A stretch of DNA of 64,000 nucleotides from Paenibacillus albicereus (GTDB lineage: Bacteria > Bacillota > Bacilli > Paenibacillales > Paenibacillaceae), in contig NZ_CP051428.1 of NCBI RefSeq assembly GCF_012676905.1, positions 3,620,001-3,684,000 of the forward strand, in the 5' to 3' direction. Of the stretch, positions 16,625 through 25,988 are shown piece by piece. A model generated the notes under the pieces. It searched no databases, was not told the origin of the DNA, and was given only the letters and a program-made list of their open reading frames with translations. Numbering within the stretch: the first letter of the stretch is position 1; each line of letters begins with the position of its first letter. The position numbers were made by a program, and so were the translations under genes.

Positions 16625-17050
16625 CTATTCGTACATCCGATTGACCATGAAGTACATGATCACGACGTAGAGGATGAGCAGGATGAAGCTGAACGTGCGG
16701 ACCTTGGCGATGCTCGCGGTCGCGCTTTGGCCCGCCTGGATCTGGCTGACGATGCCTTTGAGCGGCTTGGTCTGGATGCCGCCCAGCGCCGCGATGGCGA
16801 GGAACAGCACGATCGAGAGGACCATCCAGGCGACGGTATAGTCCGCCTTGGAGATCAGGTAGCCTCCCGTCAGGAACTGCAGGATCAGGAAGTACTGCGC
16901 GATCTTGTTGCCCGTCACGAGTCCTTCGGCGAGTCCCTGCTGTCCGGCACCGGCCAGACGGGAAGCGCGGCCGACGAGGAACGGCAGGATCAGGTAGAAG
17001 CCGAGTCCGCCCGCGCCGAGCACGTGCAGGAATACCATAACTTGAGTCAT
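16625..17050 (-). CDS. Small four-helix membrane protein of unknown function
   Basis: A 141-aa protein with four predicted transmembrane helices: TQVMVFLHVLGAGGLGFYLILPFL, about residues 47-65 (YFLILQFLTGGYLIS), 72-92 (WMVLSIVLFLAIAALGG) and 117-137 (FSFILLILYVVIMYFMV). His 9 in the first helix and a loop KPLKGIVSQIQAG are the only polar landmarks. Two ATGs overlap at the start; the second (17050) is preferred because AGGAGG sits 7 nt away. It lies alone, upstream of the kinase genes by 145 bp. I do not recognise the family with confidence; it resembles conserved membrane proteins of unknown function in Paenibacillus. Confidence 0.7.
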   Translation of the reverse strand: MTQVMVFLHVLGAGGLGFYLILPFLVGRASRLAGAGQQGLAEGLVTGNKIAQYFLILQFLTGGYLISKADYTVAWMVLSIVLFLAIAALGGIQTKPLKGIVSQIQAGQSATASIAKVRTFSFILLILYVVIMYFMVNRMYE

Positions 17051-17237
17051 CATTCATCCTCCTAGGCTTGTCTACGACCAGTATACTAGATGCAATCGGC
17101 TCTGACAAAAGGAAACGCTCGATTTGCTCCCGTTTCCCGCCGCTGCCGTCCCATTTTCGCCTTATATGGGTTTTTTGCTTATCCGCTCGCATGCGTCCGC
17201 GTCCGCTTGAGCGTGAGCGGCGTCGCCGTCCCCGGCT

Positions 17238-19409
17238 TCAGCCGTTCTTCAGGCCGTGCTTGCGCAGCACGCCGTGGATGGCGAAATAATCGACCTCGGG
17301 CGGCAGGGCGTCCTTGAGCGGACGCAGCTTGTCCGCGCCGAGGCGGCCGGCCGCCTCCAGGATGAGCGGCTCCTGATCGGCGGGAATGATGCGGCTCCAG
17401 TCCAGCTCCAAGCCCTCGTCCGCGCAGCGCATGAGATGGCTTTCGGCCGTGACGCGGCTGATGCCGCGCTCCTGCGCGATCTCCTCGATCGTGCCGCCCG
17501 CCTCGAACATCTCGTACGTCGCCAGATGGCTGCCGCTCTCCCCCCGTCCGGAGACGGACGCCTCCGCCCGCGCCGGCGGGCGGTCGCCGCCAGCCGCCTC
17601 GAACAAATCCGGCTGGCGCCCCGCCTGCGCCTCCTCGCCCGCCGTGATCGCGAGCAGCGCGTCGCCGTACTTGTCGGCCTTGGCCGCGCCGATGCCCTTG
17701 ACCCGCAGCAGCTCGTCGCGGCTCGCCGGAGCGGCTGCCGCCAGCTCGCGCAGCGTCGCGTCGAAGAACAGCATGAACGGCGGCACGCCCTCGCGCGCGG
17801 CCGTTTCCTTACGCCACTGGCGCAGCGCCTCGAACAGCGGCGAAGCCTCCCCGGCCGCGGCGGCCGAAGCCGCGCGGCGGACCGACGTCGACTTGCGGCG
17901 CACGACCGTCTTGCTGCCCTCGAGCACCGGCAGCGCCTCCGCCGTCAGCGAGACGGTCGGATACTGGCCTTCGCTCAGGCGCAGATAGCCCTCCGCGACG
18001 AGCCAGTACAGCCAGTCGGAAATTTCCCGTTCCGGCCACTCCCGCAGCAGCCCATAGGTGGACAGGCGGTCGAGGCCGAACTGGATGATCTTCTTGTCGC
18101 GCGAGCCCTTCAGCACCTTGGCGGCCATCGCGACGCCGAAGCGCCCCTTCATCCGGCCGACACAGCTGAGCGCCTTCTGCGCCTCGCTCGTCATGTCCAG
18201 CCGCTCGCTCTTGTCGAGGCAGTTGCCGCATTTGCCGCAGGGCTCGACGCCCTTCTCGCCGAAGTAATCGACGATGAACTGCTGCAGGCAGCGCTCCGTG
18301 CGGCCGAAGTTCATCATCGCGTACAGCTTGGACAGCTGCACCGACTTGCGTCCGTCGTCGCCCTGGCCCTGCTCGATCAGGAAGCGCTGGATCTGCACGT
18401 CCTGCGGCTCGAACAGCAGCACGCACTCCGACTCCTCGCCGTCGCGGCCCGCGCGCCCGGCTTCCTGATAGTACGACTCGACGTCGCCCGGCATCTGCCA
18501 GTGCAGCACGAAGCGCACGTTCGGCTTGTCGATGCCCATGCCGAACGCATTGGTCGCGACCATGACGCGCGTCTCGTCGAAGCGGAACTTCTCCTGCGCC
18601 TCCGCGCGCTCCGCGTCGCCCAGGCCGCCGTGGTACTTGCCCGCCGGGATGCCCTGGCGCAGCAGCTCCTCGTGCACCGCTTCGGTCTCCTTGCGTGTCG
18701 CCGCGTAGATGATGCCCGACTGGTCCGGACGCTCCTGCAGGAAGCGCGTCAGGAAGCGCTTCTTGTCCGCGCCGGTGACGACGGAGAGCGACAGGTTCTC
18801 CCGCGCGAAGCCGCTGACGAACACGCTCGGCTCGCGCAGGCCGAGCATCGCCGTAATGTCATCGGCCACCTCCGGCGTCGCCGTCGCGGTGAACGCCGAG
18901 ACGAGCGGCCGGTCCTCCATGCGTCCGATCCAGCCGGCCAGCTGCCGGTAGCTCGGGCGGAAGTCATGGCCCCACTGCGAGACGCAGTGCGCCTCGTCGA
19001 TCGCGATCATCGGGATGCGCATGCGCTCGGAGAGCTCGCCGAACATCGAGCCGTCGAGCCGCTCGGGCGCGATGTAGAGCAGCTTGTACTCCCCGTTCAG
19101 CGCCGCGCGCAGCACGTCCCGGTATTCGCCCGCGCCGAGCGAGCTGTTGAGGTAGGCCGCCGGCACGCCGACCCGCCGCAGCGCGTCGACCTGGTCCTTC
19201 ATGAGCGAGATGAGCGGCGAGACGACGATCGTCGTTCCCGTCATCAGCATCGCCGGAATCTGATAACAGACGGACTTGCCCCCGCCTGTCGGCAGGATCG
19301 CCAGCGTGTCCCTTCCTCCCGTGATCGCTTCGATGATTCCTTCCTGCCCCTGGCGGAACGAATCGTATCCGTAGACGCGCTTCAACAGCTCGCGCGCTTC
19401 CTGCAGCAT
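17238..19409 (-). CDS. recQ: ATP-dependent DNA helicase RecQ
   Basis: 3'-5' DNA helicase for recombination and replication-fork repair. Order of domains: helicase motif 0/I (DSFRQGQEGI, LPTGGGKSVCYQIPA), SPLISLMKDQ, motif II DEAH in AIDEAHCVSQWGHDFRPSY, FTATATP, motif V/VI GMGIDKPNVRFV and QEAGRAGRDG; RQC zinc region with Cys in ERCLQQFIVDYFG and CGKCGNC; a winged helix; an HRDC domain (about residues 530-610); and a C-terminal helix-turn-helix (TYEMFEAGGTIEEIAQERG) like the HTH_40 domain. At 723 aa it is longer than B. subtilis RecQ (591 aa) because of the last domain. The start at 19409 has AAGGAG upstream. Confidence 0.95.
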   Translation of the reverse strand: MLQEARELLKRVYGYDSFRQGQEGIIEAITGGRDTLAILPTGGGKSVCYQIPAMLMTGTTIVVSPLISLMKDQVDALRRVGVPAAYLNSSLGAGEYRDVLRAALNGEYKLLYIAPERLDGSMFGELSERMRIPMIAIDEAHCVSQWGHDFRPSYRQLAGWIGRMEDRPLVSAFTATATPEVADDITAMLGLREPSVFVSGFARENLSLSVVTGADKKRFLTRFLQERPDQSGIIYAATRKETEAVHEELLRQGIPAGKYHGGLGDAERAEAQEKFRFDETRVMVATNAFGMGIDKPNVRFVLHWQMPGDVESYYQEAGRAGRDGEESECVLLFEPQDVQIQRFLIEQGQGDDGRKSVQLSKLYAMMNFGRTERCLQQFIVDYFGEKGVEPCGKCGNCLDKSERLDMTSEAQKALSCVGRMKGRFGVAMAAKVLKGSRDKKIIQFGLDRLSTYGLLREWPEREISDWLYWLVAEGYLRLSEGQYPTVSLTAEALPVLEGSKTVVRRKSTSVRRAASAAAAGEASPLFEALRQWRKETAAREGVPPFMLFFDATLRELAAAAPASRDELLRVKGIGAAKADKYGDALLAITAGEEAQAGRQPDLFEAAGGDRPPARAEASVSGRGESGSHLATYEMFEAGGTIEEIAQERGISRVTAESHLMRCADEGLELDWSRIIPADQEPLILEAAGRLGADKLRPLKDALPPEVDYFAIHGVLRKHGLKNG

Positions 19410-19616
19410 AGGCCTTCGACTCCTTTTCCTGTTTCCGTGGACGGCCGGGCTCCCCGCTCGGGCAGGGACCGATCCGGCGCTCATCCCTCTATTGTGACAG
19501 GTCGGGGAAAGGGTGTCTACCCGCTCGCCGCAGGCGCTTGCCTGCCGTACGAGGCCGGTTTGCCCTGCGGCTTTTTTTGACTGCCTGCGGCTTGTCCGCT
19601 GCCGCCGCTTGCCTGC

Positions 19617-20132
19617 CTAAGGCTTGCTCCCGGCGGCCGCCAGCTCGCCGTCGTCCTCACCGCGACCCCGGAGACCGTCCGGCGGCTGCGTCCCGCTCGC
19701 CTCCGCCTTGAGCCGGGTCAGCTCGCGGTACAGCTCCAGCAGCTCGGCCTCGCGTCCCCGAATCTCCTCCTCCACTGCGGCGAGCCGCGCCAGCAGACCG
19801 GGATCGGCCTGCTCCTGCCGGCCGCCGGAGGCGAGCAGCAGCCCGGCTCCGAACGTCGCCTCCACCCAGCGGTCGGCCGCCTCGCGGCCCTCGCCGCGGT
19901 ACAGCTCGACGTAGACGTCGAAGATCGCCAGCACGGTGCGGCGGCTGTTCCACCCGAGAATCTCCACGCTGTCGGCGGCCATCGTCACGGCACGGCTCAG
20001 CTGGAACTCGTTGAGCTTGCCGCGCATCGCCTCGACGCGCGCCACCTCGGCGGCGAACGCCGGGAACGCCGAGCGGAACAGCTCCGCCGATGCCAGGTAT
20101 TCTTCATGCGTAATCCAGGATTCCTCTTCCAT
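19617..20132 (-). CDS. Conserved hypothetical protein, 171 aa
   Basis: No recognised domain. The protein is soluble and mostly helical: ESWITHEEYLASAELFRSAFPAFAAE near the start, VTMAADSVEILGWNSRRTVLAIFDVYVELYRGEG in the middle, and a likely coiled coil (about 118-145, ARLAAVEEEIRGREAELLEL). The C-terminal tail is Gly/Ala/Asp-rich and probably disordered. The start at 20132 has AAGGGGG about 9 nt upstream; a longer frame to 20180 crosses the divergent promoter region. It is divergent from the AAA ATPase gene at 20228, 95 bp away. Confidence 0.65.
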   Translation of the reverse strand: MEEESWITHEEYLASAELFRSAFPAFAAEVARVEAMRGKLNEFQLSRAVTMAADSVEILGWNSRRTVLAIFDVYVELYRGEGREAADRWVEATFGAGLLLASGGRQEQADPGLLARLAAVEEEIRGREAELLELYRELTRLKAEASGTQPPDGLRGRGEDDGELAAAGSKP

Positions 20133-20227
20133 GTCCGCGTTCCCCCTTGCCTTCTCGATCATCGTGATTGAACCGTCCATCGAGTATACTGGGTGGAGGA
20201 AGCTCTTTCAAGGAAGGGGAGATTAGA

Positions 20228-20992
20228 ATGAGCCGAGGACCGGGGTATCTCAAAAGCGTCGAGCTGCTGCGCTCCGGCATCGCCGATCCGCAAGAATATC
20301 CATTCAGCCTGCCGGCGGTTCGCTCGTTGGAGCGGCTGCCGCTGCATCCCAAGGTGACCTATCTGATCGGCGAGAACGGCACCGGCAAGTCGACGCTGCT
20401 GGAGGCGATCGCCGTCGCCTGGGGCTTCAATCCCGAGGGCGGCACGATCAATTTCAACTTTTCCACCGCCGAGACCCATTCCGAGCTGCATCGCCACCTG
20501 CGGCTGGCGCGCGGCGTGCACAAGCCGCGGGACGGCTTTTTCTTCCGGGCGGAAAGCTATTACAATCTCGCCAGCGAGATCGAGCGGCTCGACCGCCCCG
20601 GCGGCGAGCGAGCTTCAGGCCCGCCGATCATCGACTCCTATGGCGGCAAGCCGCTGCACGAGCAGTCGCATGGCGAGTCGTTCTTCGCCACGTTCCTGCA
20701 CCGCTTCGGCGGGCGCGGCCTGTACATCCTCGACGAGCCGGAGGCAGCGCTGTCGCCGCTGCGCCAGCTGTCGGTGCTCTCGCGCATCCACCAGCTCGTG
20801 CAGAAGCACTCGCAGTTCATCATCGCCACCCATTCGCCGATCCTGATGGCCTACCCGGATGCGGACATCTACCTGCTCGGTCCGGACGGCGCCGAGCGGG
20901 TCGAGCTGGAGGAGACGCCCCATTGGTCGACCATGAAGCAGTTCGTCAATCACAAGCAAACGATGCTGGACGAGCTGCTCGCGGACGATTGA
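20228..20992 (+). CDS. AAA-family ATPase (predicted ATPase, ABC/SMC-like head)
   Basis: A 254-aa stand-alone ATPase of the ABC/SMC type without membrane segments. Walker A is LIGENGTGKSTLLEAIAVAW (about residues 47-66), a Q-loop-like region follows, and Walker B is LYILDEPEAALSPLRQL with the D-loop; the switch His is in IIATHSPILM. The signature region is HEQSHGESFFATFL. This architecture is that of the COG3910-type predicted ATPases of unknown role. Start 20228 has AAGGGGAG. A coding-like frame (21006-21164) follows within 14 nt. Confidence 0.85.
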   Translation: MSRGPGYLKSVELLRSGIADPQEYPFSLPAVRSLERLPLHPKVTYLIGENGTGKSTLLEAIAVAWGFNPEGGTINFNFSTAETHSELHRHLRLARGVHKPRDGFFFRAESYYNLASEIERLDRPGGERASGPPIIDSYGGKPLHEQSHGESFFATFLHRFGGRGLYILDEPEAALSPLRQLSVLSRIHQLVQKHSQFIIATHSPILMAYPDADIYLLGPDGAERVELEETPHWSTMKQFVNHKQTMLDELLADD

Positions 20993-21005
20993 TTGAGGAG
21001 ACGAA

Positions 21006-21164
21006 ATCGCGCTGGGCGGCTCGCTTCCTCTCTCCCCTGAAGACTATTTCCGGCGAGCCGGCCGCCTGTTCGCAGCGCTCGGCGATGATGAGGGGAAGCT
21101 TGCCGAAGCGGCAGCCCGGCTGCAGGAGCACATCGAGGAGACGGATGCGCTGACGCGGGGCTGA
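21006..21164 (+). other. Coding-like frame of 52 codons without ATG/GTG/TTG start
   Basis: Downstream of the ATPase, the frame read from ATC at 21006 gives I-ALGGSLPLSPEDYFRRAG... ending HIEETDALTRG, an amphipathic, charge-balanced sequence with the local codon bias (G or C in most third positions). TTGAGGAG lies 6 nt upstream of the ATC, an excellent ribosome site. An in-frame TGA at 20994 closes it upstream and no conventional start exists before residue 7. It may be a small protein using AUC, a gene whose start was mutated, or a sequencing error; it could also be chance. Confidence 0.35.
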
Positions 21165-21242
21165 GCTTGGCCATGCCGGGAAGGTAGCCTTTAAGCACCT
21201 GATGAGTGTCCTGCTCAAAATGAATCTGAATGCCGTCTTAAT

Positions 21243-21806
21243 CTAAGGCGCGAGCGGTGCTCCAAGCGGCCCGGCTGCGACCCGGTTGGCCAACGCCAGC
21301 GCCTCCTCCCGATTGCTCGCCGGAGCCGCGACCGTCACGACGCCATCGCGGTTTAATTCTGTTGAAGAAACAGTGCGGATAACGACGAGCTCCTTCACAT
21401 TCCCGGATGCATACACCATGCCTTCCACATGGAGGCCTGGAACGCTCTCGCCGATCGACTCCTGCTTCAACCATGAAAATGCCATGCCGCCGACTCCGTT
21501 GCTCAGATAGAAAAAGGGTGTCGCATCCTCCGGCACTTCGGGATAGGACTCGCCCACGATGACGAGCTTGCCGTTCATCGTGCCCGCTCCGTTCCAGAAA
21601 CCGGCGAGCGTACGCCGGAACGTTCCCTCCAGCCGCAGAGTCAAGGCCCGGCCGGGACGGTCCGGCTGTCCGGACGTGAATTCATAGCCTTGGAACGTAC
21701 GGTCGATGCGATGCGGAGCGAACCACCAGATCAGGCTGCCGACAAGCAGCAGGACAACGGCCGCGATGCCGCCCCGCACCCAGCGGCTCAAGCTTGAAGC
21801 TTCCAT
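21243..21806 (-). CDS. Membrane-anchored hypothetical protein, 187 aa
   Basis: One N-terminal transmembrane helix (about residues 10-30, WVRGGIAAVVLLLVGSLIWWF) followed by an extracellular domain of mostly beta character with no motif I recognise. Visible stretches are RTFQGYEFTSGQPDRPGRAL, LRLEGTFRRTLAGFW and VEGMVYASGNVKELVVIRTVSS. Start at 21806 has AAGGGGG 9 nt upstream, and a consensus TATAAT lies further up (plus-strand 21829-21834). Convergent with the ATPase gene; upstream of it lies the mdh terminator. Confidence 0.68.
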   Translation of the reverse strand: MEASSLSRWVRGGIAAVVLLLVGSLIWWFAPHRIDRTFQGYEFTSGQPDRPGRALTLRLEGTFRRTLAGFWNGAGTMNGKLVIVGESYPEVPEDATPFFYLSNGVGGMAFSWLKQESIGESVPGLHVEGMVYASGNVKELVVIRTVSSTELNRDGVVTVAAPASNREEALALANRVAAGPLGAPLAP

Positions 21807-21838
21807 AAGCGCGCCCCCTTTTATTTCCATTATACCCG

Positions 21839-21874
21839 AACAGCCCCGAATCCGTCTTTGGATTCGGGGCTGTT
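21839..21874 (-). terminator. Terminator after mdh
   Basis: A perfect 15-bp stem (21839-21853 with 21860-21874) and 6-nt loop lies 130 bp downstream of the mdh stop on the minus strand. It immediately precedes the TATAAT of the next gene. There is no strong U tract, so efficiency is uncertain. Confidence 0.55.
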
Positions 21875-22003
21875 CGCATATCTGAGCAGCTGAGCCTAGC
21901 TGCTTGCAAAAGGCGGCGGCCTAGTCCTACGCGAGTCGGTCCGCTGTGCTGCCCGCTTGAGATGCTGCTCCCAAGCTTGCGGCTTTGCCGCGATCCGTCT
22001 CCC

Positions 22004-22954
22004 TCAGCCTTGCGGCGCCGCGACCAGCTTGACGACCGCGCGCACCGACTCGGCCGAGCGGTCCAGCGCCGCCTGCTCCTGCGGCGTCAGCTCCAGCTCG
22101 AACACCTTCTCGATGCCGTCGCCGCCGAGAATCGCGGGCACGCCGAGGAACAGATCGTCGTAGCCGTATTCGCCTTGCAGCAGCGCGATGACCGGCAGGA
22201 CGCGCTTCTTGTCCTTCAGGATCGCCTCGGCCATCTGCACGAGCGACGCCGCCGGCGCGTAGTAGGCGCTGCCGTTGCCGAGCAGGCCGACGATCTCGCC
22301 GCCGCCGACGCGCGTACGCTGCACGATCGCCTCGATGCGGTCCGCCGGGATGAGGGTCTCGATCGGGATGCCGCCGACGTTGGAATACCGCACGAGCGGC
22401 ACCATGTCGTCGCCGTGGCCGCCGAGCACGAAGCCGCGCACGTCCTCGACCGACACGTTCAGCTCCTGCGCGATGAACGTGCAGTAGCGGGCCGTGTCGA
22501 GCACGCCGGACTGGCCGATGACGCGGTTCTTCGGGAAGCCGAGCGTCTGGTAGGCGACATAGGTCATGGCGTCGACCGGGTTGGACAGCAGGATGACATA
22601 GGCGTCCGGGCTTGTCGTCTTGACGCTCTCGCAGACGGAGCGGACGATGCCGGCATTGACGGCGACGAGATCGTCGCGGCTCATGCCTGGCTTGCGCGCG
22701 ATGCCCGCCGTGATGATGACGATGTCCGAGCCTTGCGTATCCGCATAATCCGACGTGCCCGTGATGCGGGCGTCGAAGCCCTGCACCGGCGAAGCCTCCA
22801 GCATGTCGAGCGCCTTGCCCTTCGTCGGGTTCTCCAACTGCGGGATGTCGACCAGCACGACGTCTCCGAGTTCCTTTTGGGCGAGCATGAGCGCCGTCGT
22901 CGCTCCCGTGAAGCCTGCTCCTACGACCGTAATCTTCTTGCGTGCGATTGCCAT
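22004..22954 (-). CDS. mdh: Malate dehydrogenase
   Basis: NAD-dependent oxidation of malate to oxaloacetate, last step of the TCA cycle. The Rossmann loop [17 protein letters not shown], the acidic NAD selector VLVDIPQ, substrate loop [16 protein letters not shown] (two Arg), [14 protein letters not shown] and the catalytic His in [16 protein letters not shown] are all present; ending [10 protein letters not shown]. Length 316 aa fits the LDH-like bacterial MDH of Bacillus (312). The start at 22954 has GGGAGG. Last gene of citZ-icd-mdh, 154 bp after icd. Confidence 0.96.
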   Translation of the reverse strand: MAIARKKITVVGAGFTGATTALMLAQKELGDVVLVDIPQLENPTKGKALDMLEASPVQGFDARITGTSDYADTQGSDIVIITAGIARKPGMSRDDLVAVNAGIVRSVCESVKTTSPDAYVILLSNPVDAMTYVAYQTLGFPKNRVIGQSGVLDTARYCTFIAQELNVSVEDVRGFVLGGHGDDMVPLVRYSNVGGIPIETLIPADRIEAIVQRTRVGGGEIVGLLGNGSAYYAPAASLVQMAEAILKDKKRVLPVIALLQGEYGYDDLFLGVPAILGGDGIEKVFELELTPQEQAALDRSAESVRAVVKLVAAPQG

Positions 22955-23080
22955 ATGGATTCCTCCCGGTTGATGGAAATGTGCAGCATCGGATTCGAAC
23001 ATCTGGATCAGCAACGGCCCCAAGCTGTCCGGCATCGCGTTGGGCCGGCTCCGCTGCGGAAGACGCGGATGAAGAACAGA

Positions 23081-23104
23081 AGAGCCCGCCGGAGCGGACT
23101 CTTA
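23081..23104 (-). terminator. Weak hairpin between icd and mdh
   Basis: A 10-bp stem with one mismatch (23081-23090 with 23095-23104) four bases after the icd stop; no U tract follows. It may stabilise the icd 3' end rather than terminate. Confidence 0.35.
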
Positions 23105-23108
23105 GGAT

Positions 23109-24404
<1,296 letters not shown>

Positions 24405-24495
24405 TGGGGATGATTCCTCCTCTTGGTATGAAGATGATGCGGGTCCCTGCGCCGCCGAGCGGCTGGGACGGGACAGGCTGCGCGCGCAGCCGAAT

Positions 24496-24518
24496 CCCCC
24501 CGGACGGATGCCGGGGGG
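24496..24518 (-). terminator. Short GC hairpin after citZ
   Basis: Eight perfect G:C pairs (24496-24503 with 24511-24518) and a 7-nt loop, 14 bp after the citZ stop. No U tract follows; more likely an mRNA-stabilising element inside citZ-icd-mdh than a full terminator. Confidence 0.3.
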
Positions 24519-24531
24519 AGGAGATCGGCGC

Positions 24532-25644
24532 TTAGCGCTGCTCGATCGGAATGAACTTGGCGCTCGTAGGACCCGTATACTCCGCGCGCGGGCGGATCAG
24601 ACGGTTATTATCGTACTGCTCCAGGATATGCGCTGTCCAGCCCGACAGGCGGCTGATGGCGAAGATCGGGGTGAACAGGTCGCGCTTGATGCCGAGCGTC
24701 GTGTAGACGGAAGCGGAGTAGAAGTCGACGTTCGGCTTCAGTCCTTTTTGTCCCGTCACGATCTCTTCGATCTGCACGCTCATGCGGTACAGGTCGAGGT
24801 TGCCCTTCAGCTTGCCGAGCTCCTCGGACATCTTCTGCAGATGCTTGGCGCGCGGATCGCCGTTTTTGTAGACGCGGTGGCCGAAGCCCATGATCTTTTC
24901 TTTATTGGCGAGCTTCTCGTTGATGACGGATTCGACACGGTCGGGCGATCCGATCTCTTCGAGCATGACCATGACGGCCTCGTTGGCGCCGCCGTGCAGC
25001 GGGCCCTTGAGCGCGCCGATCGCGGAGACGACGCCGGAGTAGATGTCCGACAGCGTCGCGACGGTGACGCGGCCGGCGAACGTGGAGGCGTTGAGCTCAT
25101 GGTCGGCATGCAGCACGAGCGCCTGGTCGAGGGCTTTGACCGCTACATCGTCCGGAGTCTCGCCGGTAAGCATGTAGAGGAAGTTCGCCGCGACGGACAG
25201 GCCGGCCTTGGGAGCGATCGGCTCCTGGCCGCTGCGGATGCGGTCGAAAGCGGCGATGACCGTCGGCAGCTGCGCCTGCAGGCGGATCGCCTTGTCCACG
25301 TTGGCTTCGCGGCTCATGTCCTGCGCCGCCGGATCGTACAGCGCCAGGGCGGAGACGGCGGTGCGGAGCGCCGCCATCGAGTTGGCGTCCTGCGGGTACA
25401 GGCGGATCGCGTCGATCACCTCGGCCGGGATCGCAGCGGAAGCGCTCAGCTTGGCCTTCAGCTCCTCGAGCTCGGATGCCGTAGGGAGCTTGCCGTACCA
25501 GAGCAGGTAGGCGACTTCTTCGAACGTAGCGCCTTCGGCCAGCTCGTCGATGTTGATGCCGCGATAGGTCAGCACTCCGTCGATGATGGAGCTGATGGAC
25601 GAGGTCGTGGCGACGATGCCTTCGAGACCTTTGGTAGCTGTCAT
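24532..25644 (-). CDS. citZ: Citrate synthase
   Basis: Condenses oxaloacetate and acetyl-CoA. The conserved elements are [25 protein letters not shown] near the start, catalytic His in [13 protein letters not shown] and [27 protein letters not shown], catalytic Asp in [11 protein letters not shown], and the C-terminal [15 protein letters not shown]. Length 370 aa matches CitZ of Bacillus. AAAGGAGAGAG lies upstream of ATG 25644. First gene of citZ-icd-mdh; the 344-bp region upstream holds dyads that look like CcpC sites. Confidence 0.96.
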   Translation of the reverse strand: MTATKGLEGIVATTSSISSIIDGVLTYRGINIDELAEGATFEEVAYLLWYGKLPTASELEELKAKLSASAAIPAEVIDAIRLYPQDANSMAALRTAVSALALYDPAAQDMSREANVDKAIRLQAQLPTVIAAFDRIRSGQEPIAPKAGLSVAANFLYMLTGETPDDVAVKALDQALVLHADHELNASTFAGRVTVATLSDIYSGVVSAIGALKGPLHGGANEAVMVMLEEIGSPDRVESVINEKLANKEKIMGFGHRVYKNGDPRAKHLQKMSEELGKLKGNLDLYRMSVQIEEIVTGQKGLKPNVDFYSASVYTTLGIKRDLFTPIFAISRLSGWTAHILEQYDNNRLIRPRAEYTGPTSAKFIPIEQR

Positions 25645-25673
25645 TGAACTCTCTCCTTTGTCTTCGGCGCGCG

Positions 25674-25702
25674 ATAGGAAGCGGCCGGTAATGGACTGTC
25701 AA
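25674..25702 (-). promoter_or_regulatory. Possible citZ promoter
   Basis: On the minus strand a perfect TTGACA (plus 25697-25702), a 17-nt spacer and TCCTAT (25674-25679, only 3 of 6) lie 30 nt before the citZ ATG. Further up, 25751-25769 is a 9-bp perfect palindrome around one base that could be a hairpin or operator. Confidence 0.35.
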
Positions 25703-25819
25703 CATCAGGCCGCGGAAAAAGGCTTGCACCGCCTTTGACAGCGCATTCACGCCTGCGGGTCCCGCAGGCAGGAACAGCGGATGTCAAGGATGGGCAAATC
25801 GGCGACCGCAGCAATCCTT

Positions 25820-25877
25820 TTTATCATAAAGTATTTTCATAATGAATCCAACCGATTGAAGATAAAAATGCTTTATC
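25820..25877. promoter_or_regulatory. Cluster of ATAA/TTAT dyads between citZ and ppx (CcpC-like)
   Basis: In an AT-rich island three dyads occur within 58 bp: TTTATCATAAA (25820-25830), TTCATAATGAA (25836-25846) and GATAAAAATGCTTTATC (25861-25877). The last contains ATAA-N7-TTAT, the dyad described for the citrate-responsive repressor CcpC, which controls citZ and citB in Bacillus. Assignment rests on that match and on position. Confidence 0.45.
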
Positions 25878-25905
25878 GCCTTCATAGATTTTAGTTGTCG
25901 GCCGT

Positions 25906-25935
25906 TTGAAGGTTCGCGGTCCGGGATGGTAAACT
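25906..25935 (+). promoter_or_regulatory. Extended -10 promoter for ppx
   Basis: TTGAAG (25906-25911), 18-nt spacer and TAAACT (25930-25935) preceded by TGG, giving an extended -10. It lies 53 nt before the ppx ATG. Confidence 0.4.
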
Positions 25936-25988
25936 GGTGAAATCACGTTTTCGCCAAGCCCTACTCCGAGGAAAGGGGAACGCCCTCC

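Noticed and set aside
19500-19616. Hairpin with a run of seven T on the plus strand
   Set aside because: No plus-strand gene ends there, and the stem is only 7 bp around a loop of over 30 nt.
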